Source of the DNA: Runella aurantiaca
Lineage (GTDB): Bacteria; Bacteroidota; Bacteroidia; Cytophagales; Spirosomataceae
Direction of reading: 5' to 3'
DNA: 64,000 nucleotides
Assembly: GCF_003339505.1 (NCBI RefSeq)
Contig: NZ_QPIW01000011.1
Location: 62,001 to 126,000, forward strand
The notes beneath the pieces are model-generated. The model saw nothing but the letters and a program-made list of their open reading frames with translations, was not told where the DNA came from and did no database searches. Made by a program: the position numbers and the translations under genes. Below are positions 9,221 to 19,026 of the stretch, in pieces. The stretch's first letter is position 1. Every line of letters starts with the position of its first letter.

Positions 9221-12200
9221 TTACAAACTCAATCTCAGGTTTAAACCAAACGAACGTACTGGAGGCAACTGACCACCTTCTGTCCAAAAAGTTTCAGATT
9301 CTGAAATATCCAGACCACCACCTACTGCGCTGTAAATCAACAACGGGTTACGAACGATGAATGAAATATTGGCAGATTTTACTTTCACACGCGACAACAG
9401 CGACTTTGGTAAGTTATACCCCAAAGCAACCTCACGGAGTTTGATGTAAGTTTGGTCGTAGGTCCACTGATCATTGAGCGCAAAGAATTTATCTTCGTAC
9501 AATTCTTGGGTTTCTACGCGGGTGGTGTTTGGCTTGCCATCTTCGGTTACGGCATCCAACAATACGCCACCTCCAGCAGAAACTGGATCACGCTTTGGAT
9601 TACCTAACTCGTTCAAACCAGCAGTTTCAGCGGCCAAACCTGCATACGCATTAAACATACGGGTGGTAGAGAAAAATCTTCCACCGACGATAAAGTCAGT
9701 ATTGACGCGCAACGACAAATTGCGGTACGTAAAGCTGTTCAAGAAACCACCTTTAAAGGTTGGTAACACCGAACCGAGTGATTTTTGGTCATCTACAATG
9801 TAAAAACCATTGGCATCTACCACTCTTTTACCATCCAATGTGCGGATTTTTTTACCGACCAACAGTCCCCAATCTTCACCTTCACGGGCGTTGACGGTCA
9901 AAGTACGCCATGTTGGGCCACCCAATTGATAGTTGGTTAGGCCGTCTGCCAATTTGATTACTTTCGAACGGTTGCGGTCTAAGTTAATATCAAAATCCCA
10001 GTTGAAGCCACGTTCTGACTTAACAGGATTGGCAAAAATGTGTAATTCTAATCCTTTGGTTTGAATCAAGCCTGCGTTGATGATGGCGTTGCGATAGCCA
10101 CTGGTAGGATCTACAGGAAGCGGAATAATCTGGTTCTTGTTGTCGTTTTGGTACCACGTAAACTCTACTCCGAAGCGATTGTTCATGAATTTCATGTCAA
10201 TACCCGCTTCATACGAAGAAGACAAGCCGGGCTTCAAATCAGCATTGGGTAACAATGTTGGCAAATACTGAGTGGCATTTGAACCGAAGGCATTTCCAGT
10301 AGTGTACGTTTGGAAAATCTGGTACGGGCCTACATCGGTACCTACCTGTGCGTATCCTGCGCGCACTTTTGCATAAGACAATATCGGGTTTCTTGGCAAC
10401 AACTCCGTCAAAATCACCCCACCCGAAAGGGAAGGATACAAGTAAGAATTGTTGGCAACTGGTAACGTAGAAGACCAGTCGTTGCGGAGAGATGCCTCCA
10501 GAAAAACGATGTCTTTGTAGCCCAAGCTCACGTTTCCATAGAGACTGTTTACCCGGCGCTCAAAACGGTTGTTGCTGATTGCAGGACGGTCTTTTGAAGC
10601 CGCAATATTGTAAAAGCCAGGGCTCGTCAATCCACCTGAAGTAGCCTGTCCAAATGTTTCGACTAAATTATAACGAATGTTTCCCCCCGCGTTGGCAACC
10701 ACCGAAAGTTCACCAAATGTTTTATCGAAACTCAACAATCCTTCGTAGTTATTTTCACGTTGGTTTTGCAGATAGTTAGAATATGCTCCCAAACCACCCG
10801 CGTTCAGTGTTCCGTAGGCAATAATCGCATCTGATTTATACTGCTGTTGGTCGCGACGCGCCACTACCATTCCTTTTAGATACTTGGTAAATTGGTACGT
10901 CAGACCAAAATCACCGAACAAACGGGTGTCTGAACGGCTATTGGTGTTTTCGTACATTTGCGTATACGGGCTATCCCAATATTTAGGGCGTGAATCAAGC
11001 GGCCCGCCGATATTCCAGCTACGGAAAGTTCCGTCAGGATTTTTGTAGTTTTTCAGGTCTTCAATTTTAAGCTGACGTTGAAACCATTGGTTGAAAGAAC
11101 CGATGGTCTGGTTGCCATAGCCATCTGCTGGTACGTTGGTACCTTTGGTAGATGTATAGTTGATGTTAAGATTTGCCGTCAGGTTTTTCAACAGTGTGAT
11201 GCTGTTTTTAGCACTGATAAAATCCTTGGCTTGCTTTGAATTAGGAATAATTCCGTTGGTGATAATGTGCGTATAAGACACCCGCGACTGGAAGTTTTCT
11301 CCTCCTTTTGAAAAGGCAATGTTGGTGTTGTTGCTGATTGGCTTATTAAAAAAGTCACGCACGTTATTGGGTTGAGCCGAATAAGGCGTCAATTGTCCAA
11401 ACTCAGGCCCTTGCTGCCACGAGAAAGCCGAACGGTGAGGCGAACCGTCAATTTTGGGTCCCCAGCTTTCATCGGCTGAATAATCTAGGAGTTTTTGGCC
11501 TTCAAATGCCTTCCAATCAGCAGGGTGAATGGCTGGATTGAAGGAGAATGTCTCCCAGTCTTGTGAATAACCACCACCGTATTCGTTCTGGAACTTAGGC
11601 AATAGGCCAATCATGTCCAAAGTGGTGCTATGATTGATGTCAAGCTTTGCCTCGCCCGATTTCGCTTTTTTGGTAGTAATAACTACTACACCGCCCGAAG
11701 CACGGTTTCCGTAAAGCGCAGTAGCAGAGGGCCCTTTCAACACCGACAATGATTCTACATCATCCATGTTTACCTGACTGATGTCAGTGGGAGTACCGTC
11801 TACTACGTAAAGTGGATCTCCGCCCGTCAGTGAGTTTACGCCACGAATACGAATATTGGGTGTACCGAATTTGGCGGCCGATTGCCCTAATACCTGTACC
11901 CCAGCGATTTTACCCGCTAAAGCATTGGCAACATTGGGGTCGCGTGCAGCGGTGATTTTGTCACCTTTTATTTCCTGCACAGAGTAGTTCAATGCTTTCT
12001 TGTCGCGGGAGATACCGAGAGCCGTTACGACCACTTCCTGAAGCTGCGTAGCATCTGGCATTAATCGAACGTCAATCACATTTTGTGTACCTACGGTTAC
12101 TTCTTGATTGGTAAAACCAATGAAGCTAAATACGAGCTGAGAACCTGAGGGAACGGCAATTTTGTAGCTTCCCTCTGAATCCGTGGTGGCGCCGCGTGTA

Positions 12201-12346
12201 GTTCCGCGAACTGTAATACTTACTCCTGGGAGGATGGAGCCGTCGTCGGCAATTACTTTGCCCGTAATAGTGCGGTCTTGCGCAAACAGTGATATACTGC
12301 AAAGCAGCATTATCACCGCCGCTGGCAGTGTAAACCTTCTTTTCAT
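9221..12346 (-). CDS. SusC/RagA-family TonB-linked outer-membrane transporter
   Basis: A 1041-residue outer-membrane protein. After the signal peptide (MKRRFTLPAAVIMLLCSISLFAQ trimmed near residue 22) comes a carboxypeptidase-regulatory-like domain (ITGKVIADDG to about residue 100), the TonB-box-like LQEVVVTALGI, a plug domain containing the SusC stretch VDGTPTDISQVNMDDVESLS and VLKGPSATALYGNRASGG, and a 22-strand barrel ending in the aromatic-alternating tail FGLNLRLSL. It should import an oligomer bound by the SusD partner, powered by TonB. First gene of a two-gene operon. Confidence 0.95.
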   Translation of the reverse strand: MKRRFTLPAAVIMLLCSISLFAQDRTITGKVIADDGSILPGVSITVRGTTRGATTDSEGSYKIAVPSGSQLVFSFIGFTNQEVTVGTQNVIDVRLMPDATQLQEVVVTALGISRDKKALNYSVQEIKGDKITAARDPNVANALAGKIAGVQVLGQSAAKFGTPNIRIRGVNSLTGGDPLYVVDGTPTDISQVNMDDVESLSVLKGPSATALYGNRASGGVVVITTKKAKSGEAKLDINHSTTLDMIGLLPKFQNEYGGGYSQDWETFSFNPAIHPADWKAFEGQKLLDYSADESWGPKIDGSPHRSAFSWQQGPEFGQLTPYSAQPNNVRDFFNKPISNNTNIAFSKGGENFQSRVSYTHIITNGIIPNSKQAKDFISAKNSITLLKNLTANLNINYTSTKGTNVPADGYGNQTIGSFNQWFQRQLKIEDLKNYKNPDGTFRSWNIGGPLDSRPKYWDSPYTQMYENTNSRSDTRLFGDFGLTYQFTKYLKGMVVARRDQQQYKSDAIIAYGTLNAGGLGAYSNYLQNQRENNYEGLLSFDKTFGELSVVANAGGNIRYNLVETFGQATSGGLTSPGFYNIAASKDRPAISNNRFERRVNSLYGNVSLGYKDIVFLEASLRNDWSSTLPVANNSYLYPSLSGGVILTELLPRNPILSYAKVRAGYAQVGTDVGPYQIFQTYTTGNAFGSNATQYLPTLLPNADLKPGLSSSYEAGIDMKFMNNRFGVEFTWYQNDNKNQIIPLPVDPTSGYRNAIINAGLIQTKGLELHIFANPVKSERGFNWDFDINLDRNRSKVIKLADGLTNYQLGGPTWRTLTVNAREGEDWGLLVGKKIRTLDGKRVVDANGFYIVDDQKSLGSVLPTFKGGFLNSFTYRNLSLRVNTDFIVGGRFFSTTRMFNAYAGLAAETAGLNELGNPKRDPVSAGGGVLLDAVTEDGKPNTTRVETQELYEDKFFALNDQWTYDQTYIKLREVALGYNLPKSLLSRVKVKSANISFIVRNPLLIYSAVGGGLDISESETFWTEGGQLPPVRSFGLNLRLSL

Positions 12347-12383
12347 ACTTGTGATTTTTAGTTTAGATTAAGAATATCTATCT

Positions 12384-12391
12384 CAAAGATA
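12384..12391 (-). promoter_or_regulatory. Candidate -7 element for the first SusC/SusD operon
   Basis: On the minus strand the octamer TATCTTTG matches the Bacteroidota TAnnTTTG element exactly, 37 nt upstream of the SusC ATG. A clear -33 TTTG at the usual distance is absent. Confidence 0.45.
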
Positions 12392-12463
12392 TGCCAATAA
12401 CCACAAATTTTTTATAACGCGGAAAAATAAAACAAAAAAAATGCGACAAAGTATAGCTTTTTG

Positions 12464-12501
12464 AATACAAAAGGCCACTCCAAAGAGCGGCCTTTTGTAT
12501 T
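12464..12501 (-). terminator. Terminator of the second SusC/SusD operon
   Basis: Arms at 12464-12480 and 12485-12501 pair over 17 bp. The single mismatch becomes a G-U wobble only in the minus-strand transcript, which argues that it terminates the SusD gene ending at 12521. It insulates the two SusC/SusD operons. Confidence 0.75.
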
Positions 12502-12520
12502 CAGACATTAAGCTAAATCC

Positions 12521-13861
12521 CTATGGATTTGCATTATCCCAGTTAACTTCCGCCACTGGACGTTCGAGTCTTTCGAGCACTTTCATGCCTGCTACGGGCA
12601 AATATATCTCGCCCAACTTCTCATAACGACGCATATCTACCCACCGATGGCCTTCATAAAACAACGAATAAAGACGCTCTTTCAAAATAGTATTGATAAG
12701 GGCATCTTTGGTGGTGAGTCCTTTATAATCGGCAAGACCCGCCGCTTTCCGAACAATATTGATTAACCGCGTTGCTTCGGGAGCATTCCCCTGCTGCGCT
12801 GCAAGCTCAGCCGCAATCAGTACCAATTCTTCATTGCGAATAATCGACACGGGATCGTTGGCTCCAGTATAAACGCTCGTCAGATACTTTGAACTGTAGG
12901 TCACTCCCGACGTATAAGAGAGGGGAGCTGATTGTTCTTTTACTTTGGCTGCTACCCTAACATCGCCAGTTTCAGCATCTTCAATCAGTTTTTGAACCGC
13001 TACAATCCGCACCGTTGAGGTGTTCAACAACGGATTCTGCACATCTGGTGGAGTGGCATTGAAATTGTGTTTGGGACCCGCATTCAAGTCACCGGTGGCA
13101 TCATAAAAAGTTTGTGTCAACAATGCGGCGGCTTTGGTAAAGTCTTTTTGATACAGCGCCACCCGCAAGGCTATGGCGCGGTTAAACTTCTTGAAAGCAG
13201 CAGGTGTTGTAAAACCCGCGTATCCCGAAGGTAAAGCAAATGGAAAAGCGGCACCTGCTCCGTCCAGCTGAGTTGCGCCTTCATCCAGTACTTTGGCGAT
13301 GCCCGCCAATGACTCGGTATAACTCACCGCTTTACTGGGCTTGAAAGGGTCTTCAATGTTTAAACGAATACCGTTGGTATACTGCACATTAAGTTGATAC
13401 AACATCGCCAATCCTTTAAACGTGTTTGCCAACCCACGGTAGCCACTTTTTTGCTGGTCAGTCACAGACGTAGTGATATTGAGAGAAGCAAGTGTAATGT
13501 TGGCATGACGTATCGGCAATCCGAAGTTGGTAGTGGCACCGTTATAAAAAGCTGAGTTATCAATCGGCCGCAGGCCATTCAGCTCGGTCATCCACCGCGA
13601 CTCGGTCGAGTTAAAGTTAAATATCTCTTTGCCGAGCGTACCCACTACCTGAAGGTACGTAGCCAATCCATCGCGTGCTGTGGCTATTTGGCCGATGGCC
13701 AAGGCGTCCAATTGTGCTTTGGTGGCGTTATTTTGTACTGAACCTACGCTGGGGAAGTTAGGGTCATCGACAATATCTGTCTTGAGAACATTGCAGGAGT
13801 TAAGGCTGATTGCCGTCAATCCAGCGATTATAAAGGAATATCTTAAATTTTTCATTTTCAT
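12521..13861 (-). CDS. SusD/RagB-family outer-membrane lipoprotein
   Basis: About 446 residues. The start is taken at the ATG at 13861 (or 13855, two residues later); an upstream ATG at 13903 would add 14 residues before the signal peptide and is unlikely. The lipobox is LTAISLNSC. The chain is SusD-like, with ANTFKGLAMLYQLN and the C-terminal RLYSLFYEGHRWVDMRRY signature typical of RagB/SusD proteins. It follows its SusC partner by 80 nt. It binds an unknown substrate at the outer face of the outer membrane. It is a different subfamily from the SusD at 7770-9200. Confidence 0.92.
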   Translation of the reverse strand: MKMKNLRYSFIIAGLTAISLNSCNVLKTDIVDDPNFPSVGSVQNNATKAQLDALAIGQIATARDGLATYLQVVGTLGKEIFNFNSTESRWMTELNGLRPIDNSAFYNGATTNFGLPIRHANITLASLNITTSVTDQQKSGYRGLANTFKGLAMLYQLNVQYTNGIRLNIEDPFKPSKAVSYTESLAGIAKVLDEGATQLDGAGAAFPFALPSGYAGFTTPAAFKKFNRAIALRVALYQKDFTKAAALLTQTFYDATGDLNAGPKHNFNATPPDVQNPLLNTSTVRIVAVQKLIEDAETGDVRVAAKVKEQSAPLSYTSGVTYSSKYLTSVYTGANDPVSIIRNEELVLIAAELAAQQGNAPEATRLINIVRKAAGLADYKGLTTKDALINTILKERLYSLFYEGHRWVDMRRYEKLGEIYLPVAGMKVLERLERPVAEVNWDNANP

Positions 13862-13941
13862 TTTGAGGTTATTTGTTAAGAACAAAAAACATACGGCGCT
13901 CATGAACTGACTCGCCTGTACTGCTGCCCATTAACTCGTTG

Positions 13942-16900
13942 CTAAAAATCAACCGACAAATGGAACATCATACGACGAACGAGCGGCGAACTTCCAATAT
14001 CTACCCCGCTGCCCAGCGCAGCCGAACCAAAGTTGGAGTTTTCAGGGTCATAACCTGCTTTATAATCTGTCCAACGTAGCACATTATTGCCAGACACTCC
14101 TACGCGAACCCCTTCAACGACATTACCAAAGGCACTTTTCAAAACCGATTTCGGCACGCGGTAGTAAAGCGCTACCTCACGCAGTTTCAGAAAACTTACC
14201 ACACTTGGGTTGTAACCAGGCTTTGGAACCCCATTTTCATCAACGCCATTTACATTCTGGCGATAAATCCCGTTGGGCGTTTTACCATCGCTACCCACTT
14301 CATCGGTTCCGTTCCAATCAGAGGTGTTACCGCCTTCATCCCACAATACGCGGGCAAGCGAGACCACCGTAAATTTGTGACGATAATTGAGCAACGCCGA
14401 AAACTCGAAATTTTTCAGGAATGAAATACGCTGATTGAGCGAGAATTCAAATTTAGGCTGCTGATCTCCATACACCGTCCACGAGGTCGCATAGTTGGGG
14501 TCGGTCACGGGAAGCGTCCGAGGTTGGCCTACAATTTGCGTAGGTGAAAATCCTTGCTTGATACGCCACTGACCGAAGGTAGCTCCAAATCCGCCCGTCA
14601 AACGCTCAGGAATATCCAAACGAGTGATTTCAGAACGGTTAAACCAAAAAATAGGTTGCACAAACCATGTGATGCTCTTATTTTTTACTAGGTCGGCCCC
14701 GAGCGTGATTTCCACTCCACGGTTGGTCATGTCAGCGGCGTTTACTACCGTTGAGCTTACCCCCGTAGTTGGCGCTGTCACCAATGGCTGAATCAAGTCA
14801 AATACTTTTTTATTATAAAGCGTAATTTCTCCCGTTACGCGGTTGTTGAATAAACCAAAGTCTACACCATATTCCAATTCAGTAGCTCGTTCAGGTTGAA
14901 TAGCCACATTTCCTAAGGTAGTAGAAGGAGTCAAACCACCCAAACCACCGGTTCCGACCACGTTCAGCTGAGAAAACGGAACACCCCAGTTGGGCAATCC
15001 AGCGGTTTGACCGTAAGCGATACGCGGTTTGAGCTGTGAAATAGTATTACCGCCCCACTCACCGAATTTGGTCAAATTGATGGCCAAAGAAGCGCGCGGG
15101 AAAGCAAAAAATTTGTCGAAAGAATTCCCGTTAAGATTTGATTTATCGAAACGTACACCCACTGATGCAATGATTTTGTCGTCATAGTTGGCTTCCTGCT
15201 GGGCAAAAATCCCCACGTCGGTGTTTGAACGATATTCAACATCAGAACCGATTACCTTGGCGCGGCCTGGATTATAAACACCCGCCGGCAAACCACGCCC
15301 CCGTGTGAAGCTTAGACGCGTACGGTTGTTGAGCCGTACCAAGCCCGCCGAAGAAGTCAGGTTCAATTTGCTGTCCATCACCGTTTTGGTAAATACTCCT
15401 GAAATCTGCCAGTTGGTATTGATTACCTCTCCGCGCGTATCCTGAGAAAAACCCGGGTTGGCTTCTTTTAACTGAGATTGTAAATCTGAAGGCAGCCAAA
15501 TCAATGAGAATTGATTCTGATAATCAAGGCCACCATTAAGTTTCAGCGTCAAGGAAGTTTTTTCATTGTTAATCAATCGGAAATTGGCATTGAAGCCTTG
15601 AAACACCCGGCTTACCTTTTGATTGTTCACGGCGCGGTCGCGAATAGCCAATAGGTTTTCACCTACGTTGGGGTCGTTGGGGTAATTGCCCAGGGCATCT
15701 GGCAATAAATTAATGTAGGGTCTGGTGTAAGGCAATGCATAGCCATAATTAGTGTTTGAGTTGTCATTTCCTGTCCAACCACGGTCGTTGTCTGACTGAA
15801 CAAAGTTTGAACTTACCCCAAAATCAATCCAATTATTGAGTTTATGGTCAATGTTAGCCCGTATCGAATAGCGTTTAAAATCGGTATTTTTAATAATTCC
15901 CGTCTCGTCAGCAATGCTTCCGTTGACATAAAACTTGGTTTTTTCGGTCCCGCCCGTTACGCTCAGTCGTGTATTTTTTATCACACCTGTTTCTCCGAAA
16001 AGTACGCGTTCCCAGTCATTATACGTACCGTTTTGTTTGGCCGCCTTTAACAACGGAATATCATCTGCCGAAAAATAGTCGGTCAGTTTCTGCTCGGTCC
16101 AATCAGCCCCGCCGTAGTACGCTACCGCTTTCGACATGCCCAAATCTTGCCCGAAAGACACTTTGGTTAGGCCACCTTTGCCGCGCTTTGTGGTAATAAT
16201 CACAACTCCTGCGTTGGCTCGCGTTCCGTAGATAGCCGCCGCCGAAGAGCCTTTCAAGACTTCCATGCTTTCTATGTCGTCGGGATTTAAATCAGCTAAG
16301 CGGTTGGCGTTGTTATCTTGGCTAGATGCAGCACTCCCCCCCGTTGCTTTGTTGGCTTGTGAGCGTCCGTTTGAGTATTGGCCGTTGTCAATGTACACGC
16401 CATCTACAATAAACAGCGGCTGCGAGGCCGAGCTCCCCAAAGTGGAAACGCCCCTGAACTGAACGTTAAAACCTCCCCCGGGCATTGAACCATTGGCCTG
16501 AATGTTGGCCCCGGCAAGTTTTCCCTGCAACGCCCCGTCGGCTGTTACGGGCGACGTGGTTCCCGTTAAATCTTTGGCAGAAAGTGTGGAAACAGCATTG
16601 GCCAAATTGGAGCGTTTTACGTTGGTAGCCAAACCAGATACCACCACTTCTTCCAGTTGGCGAGAATCTTCAGTTAGGACAACATCCAACGTGGAACGGC
16701 TCCCAGGGGTTTCTTCTTTACTTGAAAAACCCACGTAACTAAAAATGACTTTAGCATTGGCCGGAACGTCGATTTTGTACGTCCCGTCGGCGCCACTTGT
16801 GGCCCCTCTATTCGTTCCTTTTACCAATATTGACACTCCAGGCAGTGGATTACCCGCCCCGTCGGTCACTTTACCCGTCAGGGATTGTCCCTGCGCCCAC

Positions 16901-16959
16901 ACCGAAATGCACGACATCAGCATTGCCAACGCCACTGCAAGCGTAAATTGTTTTCTCAT
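13942..16959 (-). CDS. SusC/RagA-family TonB-linked outer-membrane transporter
   Basis: A 1005-residue transporter with signal peptide (to about residue 22, SCISVWAQ), carboxypeptidase-regulatory-like domain (LTGKVTDGAGNPLPGVS), TonB-box-like LEEVVVSGLAT, plug with FIVDGVYIDN and MEVLKGSSAAAIYGTRANAG, and a C-terminal barrel ending LVRRMMFHLSVDF. It pairs with the SusD lipoprotein downstream. Sequence differs clearly from the other SusC in the window, so this is not a recent duplication. Uptake is TonB-dependent; the substrate is unknown because no degradative enzyme lies beside it. Confidence 0.95.
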   Translation of the reverse strand: MRKQFTLAVALAMLMSCISVWAQGQSLTGKVTDGAGNPLPGVSILVKGTNRGATSGADGTYKIDVPANAKVIFSYVGFSSKEETPGSRSTLDVVLTEDSRQLEEVVVSGLATNVKRSNLANAVSTLSAKDLTGTTSPVTADGALQGKLAGANIQANGSMPGGGFNVQFRGVSTLGSSASQPLFIVDGVYIDNGQYSNGRSQANKATGGSAASSQDNNANRLADLNPDDIESMEVLKGSSAAAIYGTRANAGVVIITTKRGKGGLTKVSFGQDLGMSKAVAYYGGADWTEQKLTDYFSADDIPLLKAAKQNGTYNDWERVLFGETGVIKNTRLSVTGGTEKTKFYVNGSIADETGIIKNTDFKRYSIRANIDHKLNNWIDFGVSSNFVQSDNDRGWTGNDNSNTNYGYALPYTRPYINLLPDALGNYPNDPNVGENLLAIRDRAVNNQKVSRVFQGFNANFRLINNEKTSLTLKLNGGLDYQNQFSLIWLPSDLQSQLKEANPGFSQDTRGEVINTNWQISGVFTKTVMDSKLNLTSSAGLVRLNNRTRLSFTRGRGLPAGVYNPGRAKVIGSDVEYRSNTDVGIFAQQEANYDDKIIASVGVRFDKSNLNGNSFDKFFAFPRASLAINLTKFGEWGGNTISQLKPRIAYGQTAGLPNWGVPFSQLNVVGTGGLGGLTPSTTLGNVAIQPERATELEYGVDFGLFNNRVTGEITLYNKKVFDLIQPLVTAPTTGVSSTVVNAADMTNRGVEITLGADLVKNKSITWFVQPIFWFNRSEITRLDIPERLTGGFGATFGQWRIKQGFSPTQIVGQPRTLPVTDPNYATSWTVYGDQQPKFEFSLNQRISFLKNFEFSALLNYRHKFTVVSLARVLWDEGGNTSDWNGTDEVGSDGKTPNGIYRQNVNGVDENGVPKPGYNPSVVSFLKLREVALYYRVPKSVLKSAFGNVVEGVRVGVSGNNVLRWTDYKAGYDPENSNFGSAALGSGVDIGSSPLVRRMMFHLSVDF

Positions 16960-17185
16960 ACGATTTAGTTGAAATTAAGGTAAATTAGTTGTCTTTTATG
17001 AAGGGAATTGCAATAATAATAATTTAAACATACCGTTTTTCATCCATACAAAATTTGGTTTTTAGTTTATAATTAAAAATAAATATAAAGTTTTACAAAA
17101 AAACAATCACAACAATAAAACATTTATTTATGCCAAACAATACCTGATGATGTTTAAAAATCAAAATCTTATTTTTCTATTTGTC

Positions 17186-17213
17186 TTGTGTATTTGTTTT
17201 TTTATTTACTTTG
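17186..17213 (+). promoter_or_regulatory. Candidate promoter of the DUF1361 gene
   Basis: TTG at 17186-17188, a 17-nt spacer and TTACTTTG at 17206-17213 resemble the Bacteroidota promoter. It sits inside the upstream extension of the open frame and so favours the ATG at 17232. The rest of 16960-17231 is AT-rich divergent intergenic DNA; on the minus strand only a poor TATGTTTA is visible for SusC. Confidence 0.5.
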
Positions 17214-17231
17214 CAAAACAAAGTTCTTTTT

Positions 17232-17879
17232 ATGATAAAAAGCAAAATACTCCTACTGTTTCTTCTATCTGGTATTGGTATTGTGATGCTGGCGGGGCGA
17301 ATTGCCCTTACGGGCTCTCTTGAGCATTGGGGATTATTCTGGAATTTATTTTTGGCGTGGCTTCCATTAGTTTGTGCTTATGTGACTCGTCAATGTTGGC
17401 AACGCGGACTACTAAATCATTATGGATTTTTGGCAGGAATGATTTTATGGCTGCTACTCTTTCCCAACGCGCCTTATTTAATTACAGACCTAATTCATCT
17501 GAAGGAAGTACCCGATTATCTCCTTTGGTATGATTCCCTTATGACCTTCTCTTTTGCACTGGCGGGTTTGCTTACGGGGCTGTATTCCGTTTTGATGATT
17601 CATCGGCTGATCGAACAAATGACCCATCGGATTGCGGCTTGGGTAATTATAGCGGGATGTTTGATTTTATCGAGTTATGGCGTTTATTTGGGTCGTTTTG
17701 GACGCTGGAACAGCTGGGATGTACTTACCAACCCTTTTTATCTTGTTAAATATAGCGTTTCTAATTTACATAATCCAATGGCCATGAAACTAACCGTTAC
17801 CTTTTCACTGGCCATGCTTATTATGTATATTGCTTTTTGGATTTATACCTTAAAAACCAAGGTGGAAGAAAATGTTTAA
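17232..17879 (+). CDS. DUF1361 family membrane protein
   Basis: A 215-residue polytopic inner-membrane protein with about six or seven hydrophobic helices. The motif FPNAPYLITDLIHL (near residue 78) and the later GRFGRWNSWDV stretch are hallmarks of DUF1361. No biochemical role is established for this family. The chosen ATG gives the lysine-bearing start MIKSKILLLF. It is followed 83 nt later by the diacylglycerol-kinase-type gene on the same strand, and may be transcribed with it. Confidence 0.85.
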   Translation: MIKSKILLLFLLSGIGIVMLAGRIALTGSLEHWGLFWNLFLAWLPLVCAYVTRQCWQRGLLNHYGFLAGMILWLLLFPNAPYLITDLIHLKEVPDYLLWYDSLMTFSFALAGLLTGLYSVLMIHRLIEQMTHRIAAWVIIAGCLILSSYGVYLGRFGRWNSWDVLTNPFYLVKYSVSNLHNPMAMKLTVTFSLAMLIMYIAFWIYTLKTKVEENV

Positions 17880-17962
17880 AATGAAAAATCACTTTCATCC
17901 AAACACAGAATTTAACTAACCAAACCGACGACGAAATAACCGATTGAATCTAATACACAATT

Positions 17963-18340
17963 ATGGTCAACGTACGAAAAATGCTCCGTAGCTTTGGTTA
18001 TGCCGTAGAAGGAATGGTCGCTTTGTTTCGATATGAAAACAATGCCCGTTTCCATCTATTGGCCGCGTTGGTCGTAGTCATTGCGGGGATAATTATTGGC
18101 CTTACGTACTTAGATTGGGTGCTAATCACTATCGTGGTTGGTGGCGTTTGGGCCGCTGAAGCCTTCAATACCGCCATTGAAAAATTGTGTGATGTGGTAT
18201 CCCCTGGTATTCATCCCCAAATCAAGGCGGTTAAAGATCTAGCGGCGGCTGGGGTGCTGATTATGGCTGGAACAGCAGCCCTGACAGGAGTTATTATTTT
18301 TGGTAAAGCTATTATAAACTCATTCTCTTTTACCTTTTAA
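17963..18340 (+). CDS. Diacylglycerol kinase/undecaprenol kinase family protein
   Basis: A 125-residue integral membrane kinase of the DgkA family, with three hydrophobic helices and the family active-site motif EAFNTAIEKLCD (near residues 73-84) followed by KAVKDLAAAGVL. Gram-negative members phosphorylate diacylglycerol, while several Gram-positive members use undecaprenol; which lipid is used here cannot be read from sequence. Length is typical. It ends 5 nt before the next gene, so the two are probably cotranscribed. Confidence 0.9.
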   Translation: MVNVRKMLRSFGYAVEGMVALFRYENNARFHLLAALVVVIAGIIIGLTYLDWVLITIVVGGVWAAEAFNTAIEKLCDVVSPGIHPQIKAVKDLAAAGVLIMAGTAALTGVIIFGKAIINSFSFTF

Positions 18341-18345
18341 CTATC

Positions 18346-18990
18346 ATGAATTCTCAACAAGATTCGATTCAGGCTCTTTCAGAAATCCGAGACTTAATGC
18401 ATCGGTCCTCTAAATTCCTTTCTCTCAGCGGATTGTCAGGGATTTTTGCGGGCATTACGGCACTTATCGGAGCTTCGGTTGCTTATTTGAGGCTAAAAAC
18501 AGACGCCTTCAATTACGAAAGCAGCGAGCAAATGACCGCACTCACCCGACGAGACATGATTGAATTTATCTTGATAGACGGCTCCATTGTACTAGTGGTG
18601 GCCATTTTATTGGGTTGTTTTTTTACGATTCGTAAAGCTAAAAAATCAGGTCAGAGCGTTTGGAATCCTGTTTCTAAACGCATGTTAACCAGCTTATTAA
18701 TTCCGTTGGTTACAGGGGGAGTTTTCTGTTTGGCTATGTTTTACAGAAATATGCTGTGGGTAAGCTTTCCAGCTACGCTCATTTTTTATGGTTTGGCCCT
18801 ACTCAACGCCAGCAAATACACCGTTCGCGACCTCGAATATTTAGGTATCTTGGAAGTAATCTTAGGCCTGATTTCTTTATTTTTGACCGGGTATAATCTT
18901 TTGGTCTGGGCTTTTGGATTCGGTGTATTACACATTGTTTACGGTACATTGATGTATTTTAAGTACGAAAGAGGAACTTCTCATTCATAA
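18346..18990 (+). CDS. Polytopic membrane protein, uncharacterised
   Basis: A 214-residue protein with a polar N-terminus (NSQQDSIQALSEIRDLMHRS) and about five to six transmembrane helices. I recognise no enzymatic motif. It sits 5 nt after the kinase gene and 36 nt before a winged-helix regulator. A membrane protein of this kind next to an HTH_34-type regulator is an arrangement I have seen repeatedly in Bacteroidota, which suggests a functional pair, possibly a membrane sensor with its regulator. That link is inference. Confidence 0.7.
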   Translation: MNSQQDSIQALSEIRDLMHRSSKFLSLSGLSGIFAGITALIGASVAYLRLKTDAFNYESSEQMTALTRRDMIEFILIDGSIVLVVAILLGCFFTIRKAKKSGQSVWNPVSKRMLTSLLIPLVTGGVFCLAMFYRNMLWVSFPATLIFYGLALLNASKYTVRDLEYLGILEVILGLISLFLTGYNLLVWAFGFGVLHIVYGTLMYFKYERGTSHS

Positions 18991-19026
18991 GTCACTCTTT
19001 TACAAACAATTATTAACTAATAACGA

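Noticed and set aside
13862-13903. ATG at 13903 as start of the SusD protein
   Set aside because: It adds 14 residues before a complete lipoprotein signal peptide.
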